A stretch of DNA of 64,000 bases from Ochotona curzoniae (Eukaryota; Chordata; Mammalia; Lagomorpha; Ochotonidae), in contig NW_024467119.1 in assembly GCF_017591425.1 (NCBI RefSeq), positions 80,778,894-80,842,893 on the forward strand. The letters run 5' to 3'. Under the pieces are notes generated by a model that saw nothing but the letters and a program-made list of their open reading frames with translations, was not told where the DNA came from and did no database searches. A program made the position numbers and the translations under genes. Each line of letters starts with the position of its first letter. Within the stretch, counting starts at the first letter, position 1. Below, piece after piece: positions 1 to 9,857 of the stretch.

Positions 1-2490
1 GTCTTCCACTGTTATTTGACTGGGATTTTCTTTGCATTTGTCTTTAGTTTTGGTGGGTGCTATTCCTTTTCTCTGCCAAGAGAACATCTTGAAGTATCAT
101 TTGTAGGGCAGGTTTGAAAGAGGCAAATTCTTTTAACTTTTCTTTACTGTGGAAGAATTTTATTTCATTTTCAAAGATAAAGGAAAGTTTTGCTGGGTAT
201 GTTATTCTGGGCTGACAATTTTTTTTTCTTTTAGAATCTGAAATATGTCACTCCCTTTTCTTCTGGCCTGTAGAGTTTCCTGTGAGAGGTCCCCTGTGAC
301 TTTAATTGACATTTCTTTATATGTCTGCTTATTTTTTTCACATGCGCATTTAAGGATATTTTCCTTATGTTCAATTGAAGAGAGCTTGATTAGCATATGT
401 CCTGGTGAAGACTGTTTTTGATCAAGCCTGTTGGGAGTTCTGTGCCCTTCCTGGATCTTGTTTCCCACTTCTTTCTCTAGATGAGGGAAATTTTCCCTTA
501 TTATTTCATTAAACACATTTGTAAACCCAGCCTCTCTTTCTGTACCTCTGGGACTTCCATAACTCTTATACTAGGCCTTTTAATAGTATCTTTCAATTCT
601 TGAATACTTTTTTTGCCCTAATCCAGCTCTGCCTCCAGCTTTCTGTATATTTCCCCTAGTGACAGGAAATATCTTCTAATTTTAAGATTCTTTCTTCTGC
701 ATTCTTCATTCTATTTTGGAGATTCTCCTTTGCACTTTTAATTTGCTCCACTGTATTCTTCATTTCTGCTATATCAGCTTTCATTTGTTTCCAGTGTGAC
801 ATATTCCTTGAATGCCTGCTTTATGTGCTTCTTGTTGTTGATCAGAAGTTTTATAACAAGTGTTTTCTGAATTCTGTGTCCCCATTTTCTCGATGTCTTC
901 TGAAGTTGGCATAGGGTTTTGCTCCTTTGCAGGGGAGTCCTCAGTAATATTCATTGTGCCTCTGTCTCTCCTTTTGCTCTTAGTCATTGTACTTCTGGTT
1001 ATCAGTCTCTTGGGGCAGGTTTCTAAGCTGTGTCACACACAGGTCTACAGTTTGATTTTACTTATTGCGGTCGGTACATGGCTCTTTGTTTGCAGTCACT
1101 TGTGCCACTCCCTCCAGCACGTTCCAGGTCTGGGTTCCTATGTTAGATTTCCACCATGGTCTCTGTAGCCCCAGCTCCTGGCTCAGCAGTCTCCACCTCC
1201 TGTGATACCATGCTGAAGCTGCACCATTGTCTGTACAGTCTTTCTCCCACTTCCAATTGGAACAGGTCCCAGGATTAGGGAGACACCAGGTATCCTATAT
1301 AGTTAGGTTATTGTTGGTGCTAATCTTGCTGTCTCGCTGAAACCTGTTGGCTGTTAGGTCTGGGTGCCCTTTGGGCCTATTTTTTTTTTTAAGATTTATG
1401 TTTTTTATTATTTATTCTTATTACAAAGTCAGATATAGAGAGAGGAGGAGAGACAGAGAGGAAGATCTTCCACCTGATGATTCACTCCCCAAGTGAGTGC
1501 AACGGCCGGTGCTACGCCGATCTAAAGCCGGGAACCAGGGACTTCTTCTGGATCTCCCACATGGGTACAGGGTCCCAAAGCTTTGGGCCGTCCCTGACTG
1601 CTTTCCCAGGCCACAAGCAGGGAGCTGGATGGGAAGTGGGGCTGCCGGGATAGAACCGGTGCCCTTATGGGATCCCAGGCGTGTACAAAGCGAGGACTTT
1701 AGCCACTAGGCCATGGCACTGGACCCCACTTGGACCTATTTTGACCCATACACTGGAATAGTCAGTATTATTTTCCTGTGGGACCAGTGCAGTCCACTGA
1801 CTCTGTGAGTTCTCATGAGCTCAGCACATGTGCAGCTCATTTTTGTCCCTGCAGTCTTAATTTCTTTGACACACTGTAAAAATGGTGCCTGATGTGCCAC
1901 TACTAGAGTTTTTGATCTGCTGGCTCTCAGGTCTGAGGTCTATCTGGACCTGTCTTGGGTGGAACCTGTAGAATGCCACATTGTTGCTGTTCACTAAGCC
2001 AGAAATGAGTTTACTCCCAGTTTAGTGCATGCACAGTCCTGTCTCCCTACACAAAATGTTGCCTGATTGCAGCTCTGGTGGAGGGTCTGGGCTGTGACAT
2101 TTACCCTGTCCCCACACTGCCTGTTTGGCATCTGCCGCTCTGTCTTAGCTCCTGGTCAAATCAAACAAACCAGCAGGACGGGGAGTTCTTTGTGTTCCCC
2201 TCCGGAGCACCCAGTGAAAGTCCCTTCCCACCTGGTTGCTGGTGGAATTCCAGCTTCCAGTGGAGTTCATATCACTGCTGTTTGAATGCCACTGTGGTAT
2301 CTGTTCACTGCAACACCACACTGTGTCTCTGCTGCTTTCCTGTGTCCATCAGTCTCCAGGTGCCTCTCTGACACTGGTCTGTCCTCTCCTATTTCCTGGA
2401 ATGTCTCCTTTCTGCTTCACCATGGCTAATAATTCTCTGTTTAAACGTGTCCTTATCATATTCCATTGTCTTGATTCTATCTAGCACCTT
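1..2490 (-). mobile_element. L1 retrotransposon, 5' part (5'UTR and ORF1 remnant)
   Basis: On the minus strand, 516-202 encodes 104 aa resembling the RNA-binding and C-terminal region of L1 ORF1p, including IQEGHRTPNRLDQKQSS, and HKENILKCACEKNKQTYKEM followed by an ETLQARRKGSDIFQILKEK-like end. Upstream, 987-520 gives the acidic, coiled-coil-like N-terminal part. About 1,000-2,490 is GC-richer non-coding sequence that fits the 5'UTR. A SINE is inserted at 1,385-1,727. ORF1 is broken by stops and frameshifts, and ORF2 would lie before position 1. The copy is dead. Confidence 0.75.
1385..1729 (-). mobile_element. CSINE (lagomorph tRNA-derived SINE) inside L1
   Basis: On the plus strand it begins with a poly-T run and the reverse tail (AAGTCAGATATAGAGAGAGG...GGAAGATCTTCC) and ends with the reverse of the head (CCATGGCACTGGACCCC). 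It is flanked by an imperfect target duplication TTGGRCCTATTTT at 1,372-1,384 and 1,730-1,742. Confidence 0.9.
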
Positions 2491-3233
2491 CTTTTAAATC
2501 AATAATGGGTGAAGAAAGAATACTTCCTCTATCATGAATTATAAAACATGCTGACCAGAGATTGTATGGACCGAAGTGTTGTATATGATCCAGGATGAGA
2601 AATCATTTTCTTAAGTACTCTCTCTTGATTCTTCCCATATACACATAGTATAGATGAAATAAGACAGTTGTATAGTAACACACAAATTACTAAAAGCATT
2701 CTTTTTGATGTTTGACAATGATGCAGTGGATATGTATATACTACGTAATTGTTGGTTAAAAATGTTTCAAATAATCAATTTGGATTCATTTAAAACCCAA
2801 TAATGGTCTTATTAAAGCTAAATCTAATACATGCTGTCGTTGGAAGTAATTACTGCCACAAAGAAACTTTCCCAGCTGTCTTGTTGTTGCCTTGTTGACA
2901 TTCAGTGGCAAATCAGATGAATCTCTGATGAAAATTCCCTGAGGCTAGACATGTGAGTTTATTTTCAGTTCAGACTCACGATCACAATTCTCTACCACAT
3001 TTCCAAATGTTTCCAACAGAGAGATAAAGTATAAGTGGAATGTAATTTATCTTCAAAAGTTCAAACAGCAGGATAAGCAGTATCTAATAGAATTCTCAGT
3101 GACCATAAAGAAAGTGGTCTTTCACTTCCCATAATTTTTCATAAATGACTGTGAAAAGTTCTGATTATCTTTAAAATGCCTTCTCCTTAATAGTTTTTCC
3201 CTTTCAAATTTTGCAGGATTATTTTAGCATTAC
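2491..3233. other. Intronic sequence, no recognised feature
   Basis: AT-rich sequence between the L1 fragment and exon 11. I see no ORF, RNA gene or clear repeat in it. Confidence 0.5.
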
Positions 3234-3347
3234 CTGATTGGGAGTCCAGGGAAAAAATCTTATCTTCATTTCCACTAAAAATTGAATATTCAATACTGTC
3301 CTGAATTGAATCAGCAGCCAAAGCTTTTACAGTCACAATGGAAGTAC
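3234..3347 (-). CDS. DCHS2: DCHS2 exon 11 of window (short exon beyond the 22-kb intron)
   Basis: 114 nt, phase 1 to phase 1, acceptor GATTTTTACAG and donor CAATCAG|GTAATG. It encodes TSIVTVKALAADSIQDSIEY then SIFSGNEDKIFSLDSQSG, the first half of a cadherin repeat. The canonical DxDxGxN calcium motif is replaced by AADSIQDS; the human protein is similar here from memory. The exon is too short for ordinary ORF calling and was found by its splice sites, its matching phase with exon 10 and its protein similarity. The next exon must lie before position 1. Confidence 0.92.
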
Positions 3348-3464
3348 CTGTAAAAATCAGATTAAAAGAGTTTTAAGAAAAAAAAAACAATTTTCATAAA
3401 GAGAAAAATACTGAGTTATTGTTATTTCAGTACTATATTTTCACTGTTCATTTATTCATCTTCA

Positions 3465-3620
3465 TGCCAGATTTCAAGGTAGGGACTAGGGACACGATGA
3501 CAAGCAAGATAGGAAAGATTTCTGTTCTCATGGCATCTATAAAAGGGTGGAATATAAAACACTGACTACATACATCATCTAGGTAGATTTCAGATTGTAG
3601 TGTGTGACATAAGGCAATGC
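3465..3620. repeat. Possible ancient L2/MIR-like fragment
   Basis: The order of words GACTAGGGACACGATGACAAG ... TTCTGTTCTCATGGCATCTA ... AGGGTGG resembles the reverse complement of the L2 3' end (AGGGATACAAAGATGAATAAG ... CCTGCCCTCAAGGAGCTTAC). Diverged; judged by eye only. Confidence 0.35.
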
Positions 3621-3786
3621 TGAGGGTGAGACAGACACTTCTACGGGGAGTTGCTGACACAGCGAAGGCACAGATCCATGGATGATTGTAGAAGGAAGAG
3701 CCATTCATTATAGATGAGGCTAGACAGAGGCAACGGTCTTGAGTTGGTGAAATGTACTGAATAAAGGAAATGGTAAAAAACAAAGA

Positions 3787-4560
3787 TGGGGCATGCTCTG
3801 AGGGTCATGCTCAGGAGGTTTCAATAGTTCAACAGTTCTGAATTACTGCCAATACTGCCTCTCCAAGCACAATGAAATCTCTCCAAAATCCGCTGGCTGA
3901 CGTAGTCCATCTTAGAGTCTCTGTTTGCCCTGATAGTCATTGCCAACCCTTGACTGGAGTAGTTGATCGATTTACTCTGTCCTCCATCTTCTGTTGTGCC
4001 ACCAGCTGTGCCCTGCACGTTCTGATGGACTGCCATATCCTCCATGTGCACCTGGATATGCAGTCCACTGCTCTAGCTGAGCCTCTAAGGTGGCTCAGCT
4101 TTGACACATGCTCTCCATGGTCAGACCATGAAACCTGCACTTCCCTTCATGGTTGGGGTTCTCAGATCAGCAGTTCAGTTGGAGGAATCCCCAAAGAAAC
4201 CTTGGTTGAGATGATCCCAGACCTGATTCTTGTGTGTGCCTGGCAATACAGGGTCCAACACAGTTTCTTGCCCCAACCAGCTTATGTACATGCTGGTGGT
4301 TGCAATTACTGGTTCAGTTCTGTCTCCAGTCCTGTCTTCTACACAAAACAATGGGTTAGCTGTGGGTTCTGGGGTGGTGTTGGATGGCTGGACTTAGGGT
4401 ACAGAGGCATTTGGGAGGCTATATGTGGCTTCTCTCCTTATCTTCCGCCTTCCACCAGATACAGGAAGGAAAACAAGAGAATGTGGAAATGGTGATCTGA
4501 CCCACTTTGCTGTAGCTCTTGACCCTTACCACTCTAATCAACTATGTAAAAATCATCAAA
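3787..4560 (+). mobile_element. Unclassified retroelement, copy A, with inverted 5' segment
   Basis: About 3,787-4,354 is the reverse complement of about 22,540-23,097. About 4,405-4,560 matches about 23,110-23,266 in the same direction (shared words GATACAGGAAGGAAA, GAGAATGT, TTGACCCTT, CTAATCAAC). The 3' end runs into ATCATCAAAAAATACAG. The two halves, adjacent and co-linear in the 23-kb copy, are therefore in opposite orientation here, the layout produced by L1 twin priming. The 207-aa open frame at 3,872-4,495 crosses the inversion junction and is not a gene. Confidence 0.7.
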
Positions 4561-6420
4561 AAATACAGAAGAATATTTGAAAATATAGCATAAATTAATC
4601 TTTTCAATCTCATTTCTCTTACTAATATTCATTTCATGGTCTGTATTTTGTATTTTAATATTGTCCCATATCTGTTTCTTATTAGTATATAGAAAGGTGG
4701 TTTGAGTCTCTCATCAAGCTAAGTTTATTTTCCATTCTGTTGCATTATCTCTATACATAATAGGGTCCTTCGTACAGATTGATAGTTCTGTTGCTTAAAA
4801 CTTGACCACTATGCATACAATTTCCTTTCTGTGTTAATTTTGTTATTACACACCCAGAACAATGTTTAAGAGACAAAGTTAGAAGAAGAAGCTGTCTAAG
4901 TTTACTCAAGGGAAAAACTTTCAGTGTTATATGTTAGCAATGCTGGTCATTATAGATGTACTCTATCTAGCCTTAGCTATAAAAAGGAAATTGCTAGTTT
5001 TTATTATTCTGCTAGCATTTTCTTTTATCACTAGAAGCTGAATTTTATTTAAAAACTTTAACATTTAATGTTAATAGTCCTTTAAATATTTGCCTTCTGC
5101 ATGAATTACTTCCTTGATAATTTTGCAATGTTAACCACTTTGTAGCTTGTTTGCATATTCTGATTGTTACTGATTTCATCTGTTGTTACAGTTAGCTTAC
5201 TAATATTAGCTTAAAATATTTCTTTATCTTTTCATAAAGCTTTTTGAACTTCCTTTTTTATTTCCTGTCCTAATCCAACTGTGTCATCCATGTAATGCCT
5301 AACTCAGAAAAGAAATTCAAATATATTTCTTCTGTTTGTTTTTCTACTTTGTGAGCACCTTGGAAATCAAGGGATGCTTTTCTTCCTTGAGTGTCTGGAA
5401 TGTTCTATAAGTCTGGGCCTGCAGTTTTGGCTTGTGAATTTTGTTCATTGGCTCATTTGATTTTTCAATTTCTGGTTCAATGTAGTTATATTTCCTATGT
5501 TACTAAATGTGTGTATTTTGGTAAACTGATTAAGAAAGAAGAAGACAAAGATGGTAAGCTGAGTATGGAGCAGATTTTATTCTAGATGCAATCACAGGCC
5601 ACCGAAGCATTTTAGGGAATAAAGTAAAATTAATTGATTTCTGTTTATAAACATTACTATATTTTGTAGCAAACAGAGAAAGAGATTGGAGTAAGAACAG
5701 AGCAGAAAGACTACTAACTTAATACCGCAATGCTCTAAATGAGATTAAAAATGACTCCTAACTGTGAGAGGGCAGATGGGACAAAGTGGACAAAATACAG
5801 CTAGATTTCATATCTCACCCTGAATTTTGGAATGGGTGGGAAAAGAGGATATAGCGGAAAAGGAAAAACAACACCTTTTTTTTTTCCCCCAAATCAGCCT
5901 CTAGTCTAATTATAGCTAAAGTAACCCAAGGAGAACACATTACTGCATGACAGTAATTCAATGAAGATGTAATGTGAGCAAGAGTCCCAATCATAAAGGA
6001 GATACAGAGGAAGAAATGTTGATCTCTCCGATTTAATCTGCATGTTTGTATGTATGCAGTAAAATGTCACACTATACTTCTCAAAATGTATTAGCATCTT
6101 TTAAAAAAAAAGGTTGTAGTTTTTTAAGAACATATTAGAATGCAAATAAGAAAAAGATACCTTCCAAGAAGAAAATGAAATCAAGCAAGCTAGTAGGAAA
6201 GCAGTTTGGCCAAACACATTGATTACCCACAGGAAAGAAGATCATGACAGTAGCAAAAAACCATCGGACTGACTTGAAGGGAGATCTTAGCAGGCTGGAA
6301 TGGAGAACAGATCTAGATAGAAAATTGTGGGGGTAGAAAGGGAGAAATGGTAAGGCAAGAGCATGGAAGCTTTATGTCAATAGTTAGCATTTTTATTCTA
6401 TAATGGGTAGGTATCAAGTA
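4561..6420. other. Intronic AT-rich sequence, no recognised feature
   Basis: Unique-looking, AT-rich intron sequence with homopolymer runs. No splice-flanked cadherin exon or recognised repeat was found. Confidence 0.45.
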
Positions 6421-6424
6421 TTTT

Positions 6425-6560
6425 AAATTTTGCAAGCCACACAGTGTCTTTCGCTAATATCCAATGGTGTTATTAATGCATGAAATCAGTCGCAGACACT
6501 ATGTAAAAAATTGAGTATAAGTGTGTTTCAATAAAACGTTATTACAAAATGAAGTAGATG
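6425..6560. repeat. Possible hAT-Charlie DNA transposon fragment
   Basis: TTTAAATTTTGCAAGCCACA ... CGCAGACACTATGTAAA ... GTGTGTTTCAATAAAACG ... TTATTACAAAA follows the word order of a common mammalian hAT-Charlie remnant (TTTTAGGCTTTGCAGGCCA ... CAGCCATAGACAATATGTAAA ... TGTGTTCCAATAAAACTTTA). Only the 3' part is visible. Confidence 0.45.
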
Positions 6561-6639
6561 AGCAGATCCTTGCCTTTGGTGATGGGAAGCAGCGGAGGGA
6601 AAATGGAAAAGTTCTTACACATTGATAAGCCAAGAAGAG

Positions 6640-6880
6640 ATGTTGAATGCTCATTAGGCAAACAGTTCTGGCCCGAGAAAGGCATGAGCAGCAGCTGGAT
6701 GGATTCCCAGGGACCCCCTGGGCTGTAGAGTTAGTGCTTCAACGTCTCCGCGATACCTTGCGTCAATTGTGGTTCGTCTCTGGGTTGCTTCCTGCCCTGA
6801 GGGCCCATTTGTCTCCCCTTCCTCACTTCCTGCCTTGTGCTTTTAATATATTTTTAATTTAATAAACCTCAAAACAGCAT
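6640..6880. other. CpG-containing block, unclassified
   Basis: A stretch with several CpGs (CAACGTCTCCGCGATACC, TTGCGTCAATTGTGGTTCG), followed by pyrimidine-rich sequence and an AATAAA at about 6,860. It differs in composition from its surroundings and ends just before the SINE cluster. It could be an LTR fragment or unique sequence. Confidence 0.25.
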
Positions 6881-6983
6881 TTCCATAAAATCACATTCAC
6901 ATTTAAAATACACGGTTCTATAAATCTTCAAGAACTATGACCACCTGTATAACCAGCAGCATGTGAAGATCTTTATGTCTGGG

Positions 6984-7318
6984 CCTGGTGACATGGCCTA
7001 CTAGCTAAAGTCCTCACCTTGAATGCGCCGGAATCCATATGGGCACCGGTTCTAATTCTGGCAGCCCTGTTTCCATCCAGCTCCCTGCTTGTGGCCTGGG
7101 AAAGCAGTCGAGGATGGCCCAGAGCACTGGGACCATGCACCTGTGTGGGAGACCTGGAAGAAGCTCCTGGCTCCTGGCTTCAGATTGGCTCAGCTCCAGC
7201 CATTGTGGCCGCTTGGGGAGTGAATCATCGGACAGAAGATCTTCCTCTCTGTCTCTCCTCTCTGTATATCTGACTTTGCAAAAAAAAAAATAAATAAAAA
7301 TAAATCTTAAAAAAATAA
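6984..7318 (+). mobile_element. CSINE
   Basis: Head GGGCCTGGTGACATGGCCTA, core GCTTGTGGCCTGGGAAAGCA, tail CTCTGTATATCTGACTTTGC followed by A-rich (AAATAAATCTT). Moderately diverged from the young copy that follows. Confidence 0.9.
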
Positions 7319-7380
7319 AATCGGTACTATCAAACCACATCTAAAAGTGAGATTAAGAGCAGTTAAAAATAATAGCACTT

Positions 7381-7712
7381 GGGCCCGGCGCGGTGGCGCA
7401 AGTGGTTAAAGGTCCTCGCCTTGCACGCCCGGGATCCCATATGGGCGCCGGTTCTAATCCCGGCAGCCCCGCTTCCCTTCCAGCTCCCTGCTTGTGGCCC
7501 GGGAAAGCAGTCAAGGACGGCCCAAGGCTTTGGGAACCTGCATCTGCGTGGGAGACCCGGAAGAGGCTCCTGGCTTTGGATTGGCATAGTATCGACCCGT
7601 TGTGCTCACTTGGGGAGTGAATCATCGGACGGAAGAACTTCCTTTCTGTATCTCCTCTCTGTATATCGCCTTTCCAATAAAAAAATAATAAAAATAAATC
7701 TTTAAAAAAAAT
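7381..7712 (+). mobile_element. CSINE, young copy with intact pol III boxes
   Basis: Head GGGCCCGGCGCGGTGGCGCA, A box TGGCGCAAGTGG at 7,394-7,405 and B box GGTTCTAATCC at 7,450-7,460. CpGs are largely preserved, implying recent insertion. It is flanked by a perfect 15-bp target duplication, AAAATAATAGCACTT, at 7,366-7,380 and 7,713-7,727. Confidence 0.95.
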
Positions 7713-7729
7713 AAAATAATAGCACTTAA

Positions 7730-8055
7730 GGCCCAGCACAGTAGCCTAGTGGCTGAAGTCCTCGCCTTGAATGCACCAGGATCTCATATGGGTGCCAGTT
7801 CTAATCCCAGTGGCCCTGCTTCCCATTCAGTTCCCTGCTTGTGGCCTGAGAAAGAAGCTGAAGATAGTCCAAAGCCATGGGATCCTGCACCCTCGTGGGA
7901 GACTCAGAAGAGGCTCCAGGCTCCTGGCTTTGGATTGGCTCGGCTCCGGCCATTGTGGCCTCTTGGGCAGTGAATCATTGAATGGAAGATCTTCTTCTCT
8001 GTCTTTCCTCCTCTCTGTATACCTGACTTTCTAATAAAAATTTAAAAATAGTAAT
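7730..8055 (+). mobile_element. CSINE, tandem neighbour at the same target site
   Basis: Starts GGCCCAGCACAGTAGCCTAG and ends CTGACTTTCTAATAAAAATT. The right flank repeats AATAATAGCAC at 8,056-8,066, so the target sequence occurs three times around the two SINEs. Confidence 0.92.
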
Positions 8056-8066
8056 AATAATAGCAC

Positions 8067-8947
8067 CTACAGGAGATCTCTGCCAAGCCATTTCATGAAA
8101 CTAACTGCCCAGCCCCAATCCATTCTGCTGGAGGTTTTAGTGAAAATGATCCGTAAACCTAGCCAAATAGTTATTGTTTCTCAAGATGCTTAATATGACT
8201 TCACCAATAGGGACACAAGAAACCAAGCTGGAGAAGCAGGATTTTGCCCTGGGAACTTTTCACTGCTTAACAGTCAGACAGGAACACAGTTATCACTGCA
8301 GCCAACAAAATGAAACCTGCAGGGGATTTTGCCCAGTATAACTGAAATTTCCACGAAAACTCACTGAAAAAAAAAAAAAACCCAAGAAACAGAATGTACA
8401 ATAGAGACAGAACAAGGAAACGGAAACTGAATAGATGACTCTAAGAAACATGCTTAATATAAAGAGTGATCAAGTTCAAAGAATGTTTATCAGGAGCTGC
8501 TAATTCTTTTCAAGCTAGTTATGAAGTCATTTAGCAACAAAGTAGTGGATTTTAATCAATCATAGCAGAATCAAGTTACCACACACGTTCAGAACATTTT
8601 CAAATTGCAGTATAAGCTGTTGGTTATTCTACTGATTTTCAGGAGATGTGGCTAATTTGAAAATAGTAACATTCCTGAAAGAATTACGCCTTCACAGTAG
8701 TGTAATACATTTTATTTTCAGCATTCAATCACAGCTCTGTGCTTTTTGACACAATTTATTTTTTAAATAGAGGAAATGTTATTTCAACTGGCTTGTCACA
8801 TATTCTTAGGAATGGCAGTAAGAAGAGAAACAGCTCAGCAGGCAAGATGTATAGTCTCTCTAGTGGCCTTTTGCCTTAGAATGCTTATTACATGCCCAAT
8901 TACAAAGGAAAACATGCAGTGTGCCCGCATGTCAAAGAAGAAGGATG
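8067..8947. other. Intronic sequence, no recognised feature
   Basis: Intronic sequence between SINEs, including an A13 run near 8,369. No ORF or repeat is recognised with confidence. Confidence 0.45.
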
Positions 8948-9276
8948 AGGGGCCCGCATTGTGGAGGAAAGGCAACGTCATTGCCTGTGACTCCGGGATC
9001 TGATTGAGGCACGGATTCTAGTCGGAGCTGTTCCACTTCAATCTAGATCTCCACTAATAGCATAGAAGAGCAGTGGAAGATCATTCTCCTGTTGGGGCTA
9101 CTGCTCCCCACATGAGAGGCCTGGATGAAGTTACTGACTGTCTGCTTAGGTAGGCCCAGTGCTGCCCCTGGCTGCTATCTAATGAGGGAAGTGAACCAGC
9201 AGATGGAAGATCGCGGTCTCTGTCTTTCCCTTGTTCTGTAGAACTCTTTCTAATAAATAAATCTTTATTAAAAATG
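8948..9276 (+). mobile_element. CSINE, older copy
   Basis: Head GGGGCCCGCATTGTGGAGGA, tail TTCTGTAGAACTCTTTCTAATAAATAAATC. The middle is diverged (GAGCAGTGGAAGATCATTC). Confidence 0.8.
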
Positions 9277-9377
9277 TAATGCATCTTTTGTTCTTACTTT
9301 TTTTGGTTTTACTAAAAATAAATATTATACAGAATCGCAGTGAATTCTCTGTTTGAAAGTAGAATTACATAATTTTT

Positions 9378-9857
9378 AAAGGATTTGTTTGTTTATTGGA
9401 AAGTCAGGAAGAGAGGAAGAAGGGAAAGAGGGAAAGAGACAGTGAATGGAAGAGAGAGAAAGCAAGGGAGAGAAACTGGGAAAGGAGAAACAGAAAAACA
9501 GGGGGGTGTCCAGAAAGTGAGGGATAGAGAGAGAGAGAGAGGGAGGAGGGCTGGGAGAGAGAGACACAAAAGGGGGAAAGGGGAAATGGGTAGAAAGAGA
9601 GTTAGTGCACTTCCATTTGTTGGTTCACTCTCCAGATGGCCACAGGACTGGACTAAGCAAAAACAGCCTCTTTCAGGGCTCCCACTCTTCCATGTGGATG
9701 TCAGGGACAAAAGCATGTGGGCCATCATCACTGCCGTCTCAGGCCATGAGCAGGTAGATGGACTGGAAGTGGGGTAGCCAGGACTTGAATTGGCACCAAA
9801 TGGGATGCTAGCATTGCAGCTGGTGATTACATCTTCTACACCACAACACTAGCCCCA
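9378..9857 (-). mobile_element. CSINE, older copy with purine-rich expansion
   Basis: Reverse tail at 9,378 and reverse head at 9,857 (CTTCTACACCACAACACTAGCCCC). The segment 9,400-9,600, normally a short CT-rich tail, has grown into about 200 bp of purine-rich simple sequence on the plus strand (GAGAGAGAGAGAGGGAGGAG). Confidence 0.75.

Noticed and set aside
3872..4495. 207-aa open frame on the plus strand
   Set aside because: It crosses the inversion junction of the retroelement copy, is not conserved in the longer copy at 23 kb, and matches no protein family.
7450..7460. tRNA gene suggested by an intact pol III B box
   Set aside because: The A and B boxes belong to the young CSINE; no cloverleaf or anticodon arm of a real tRNA is present.
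7379..7705. 108-aa and similar open frames on both strands of SINEs
   Set aside because: They are translations of the CSINE consensus (recurring PACGLGKQSRMAQ-type strings) found in each copy. CSINEs are pol III transcripts without coding function.
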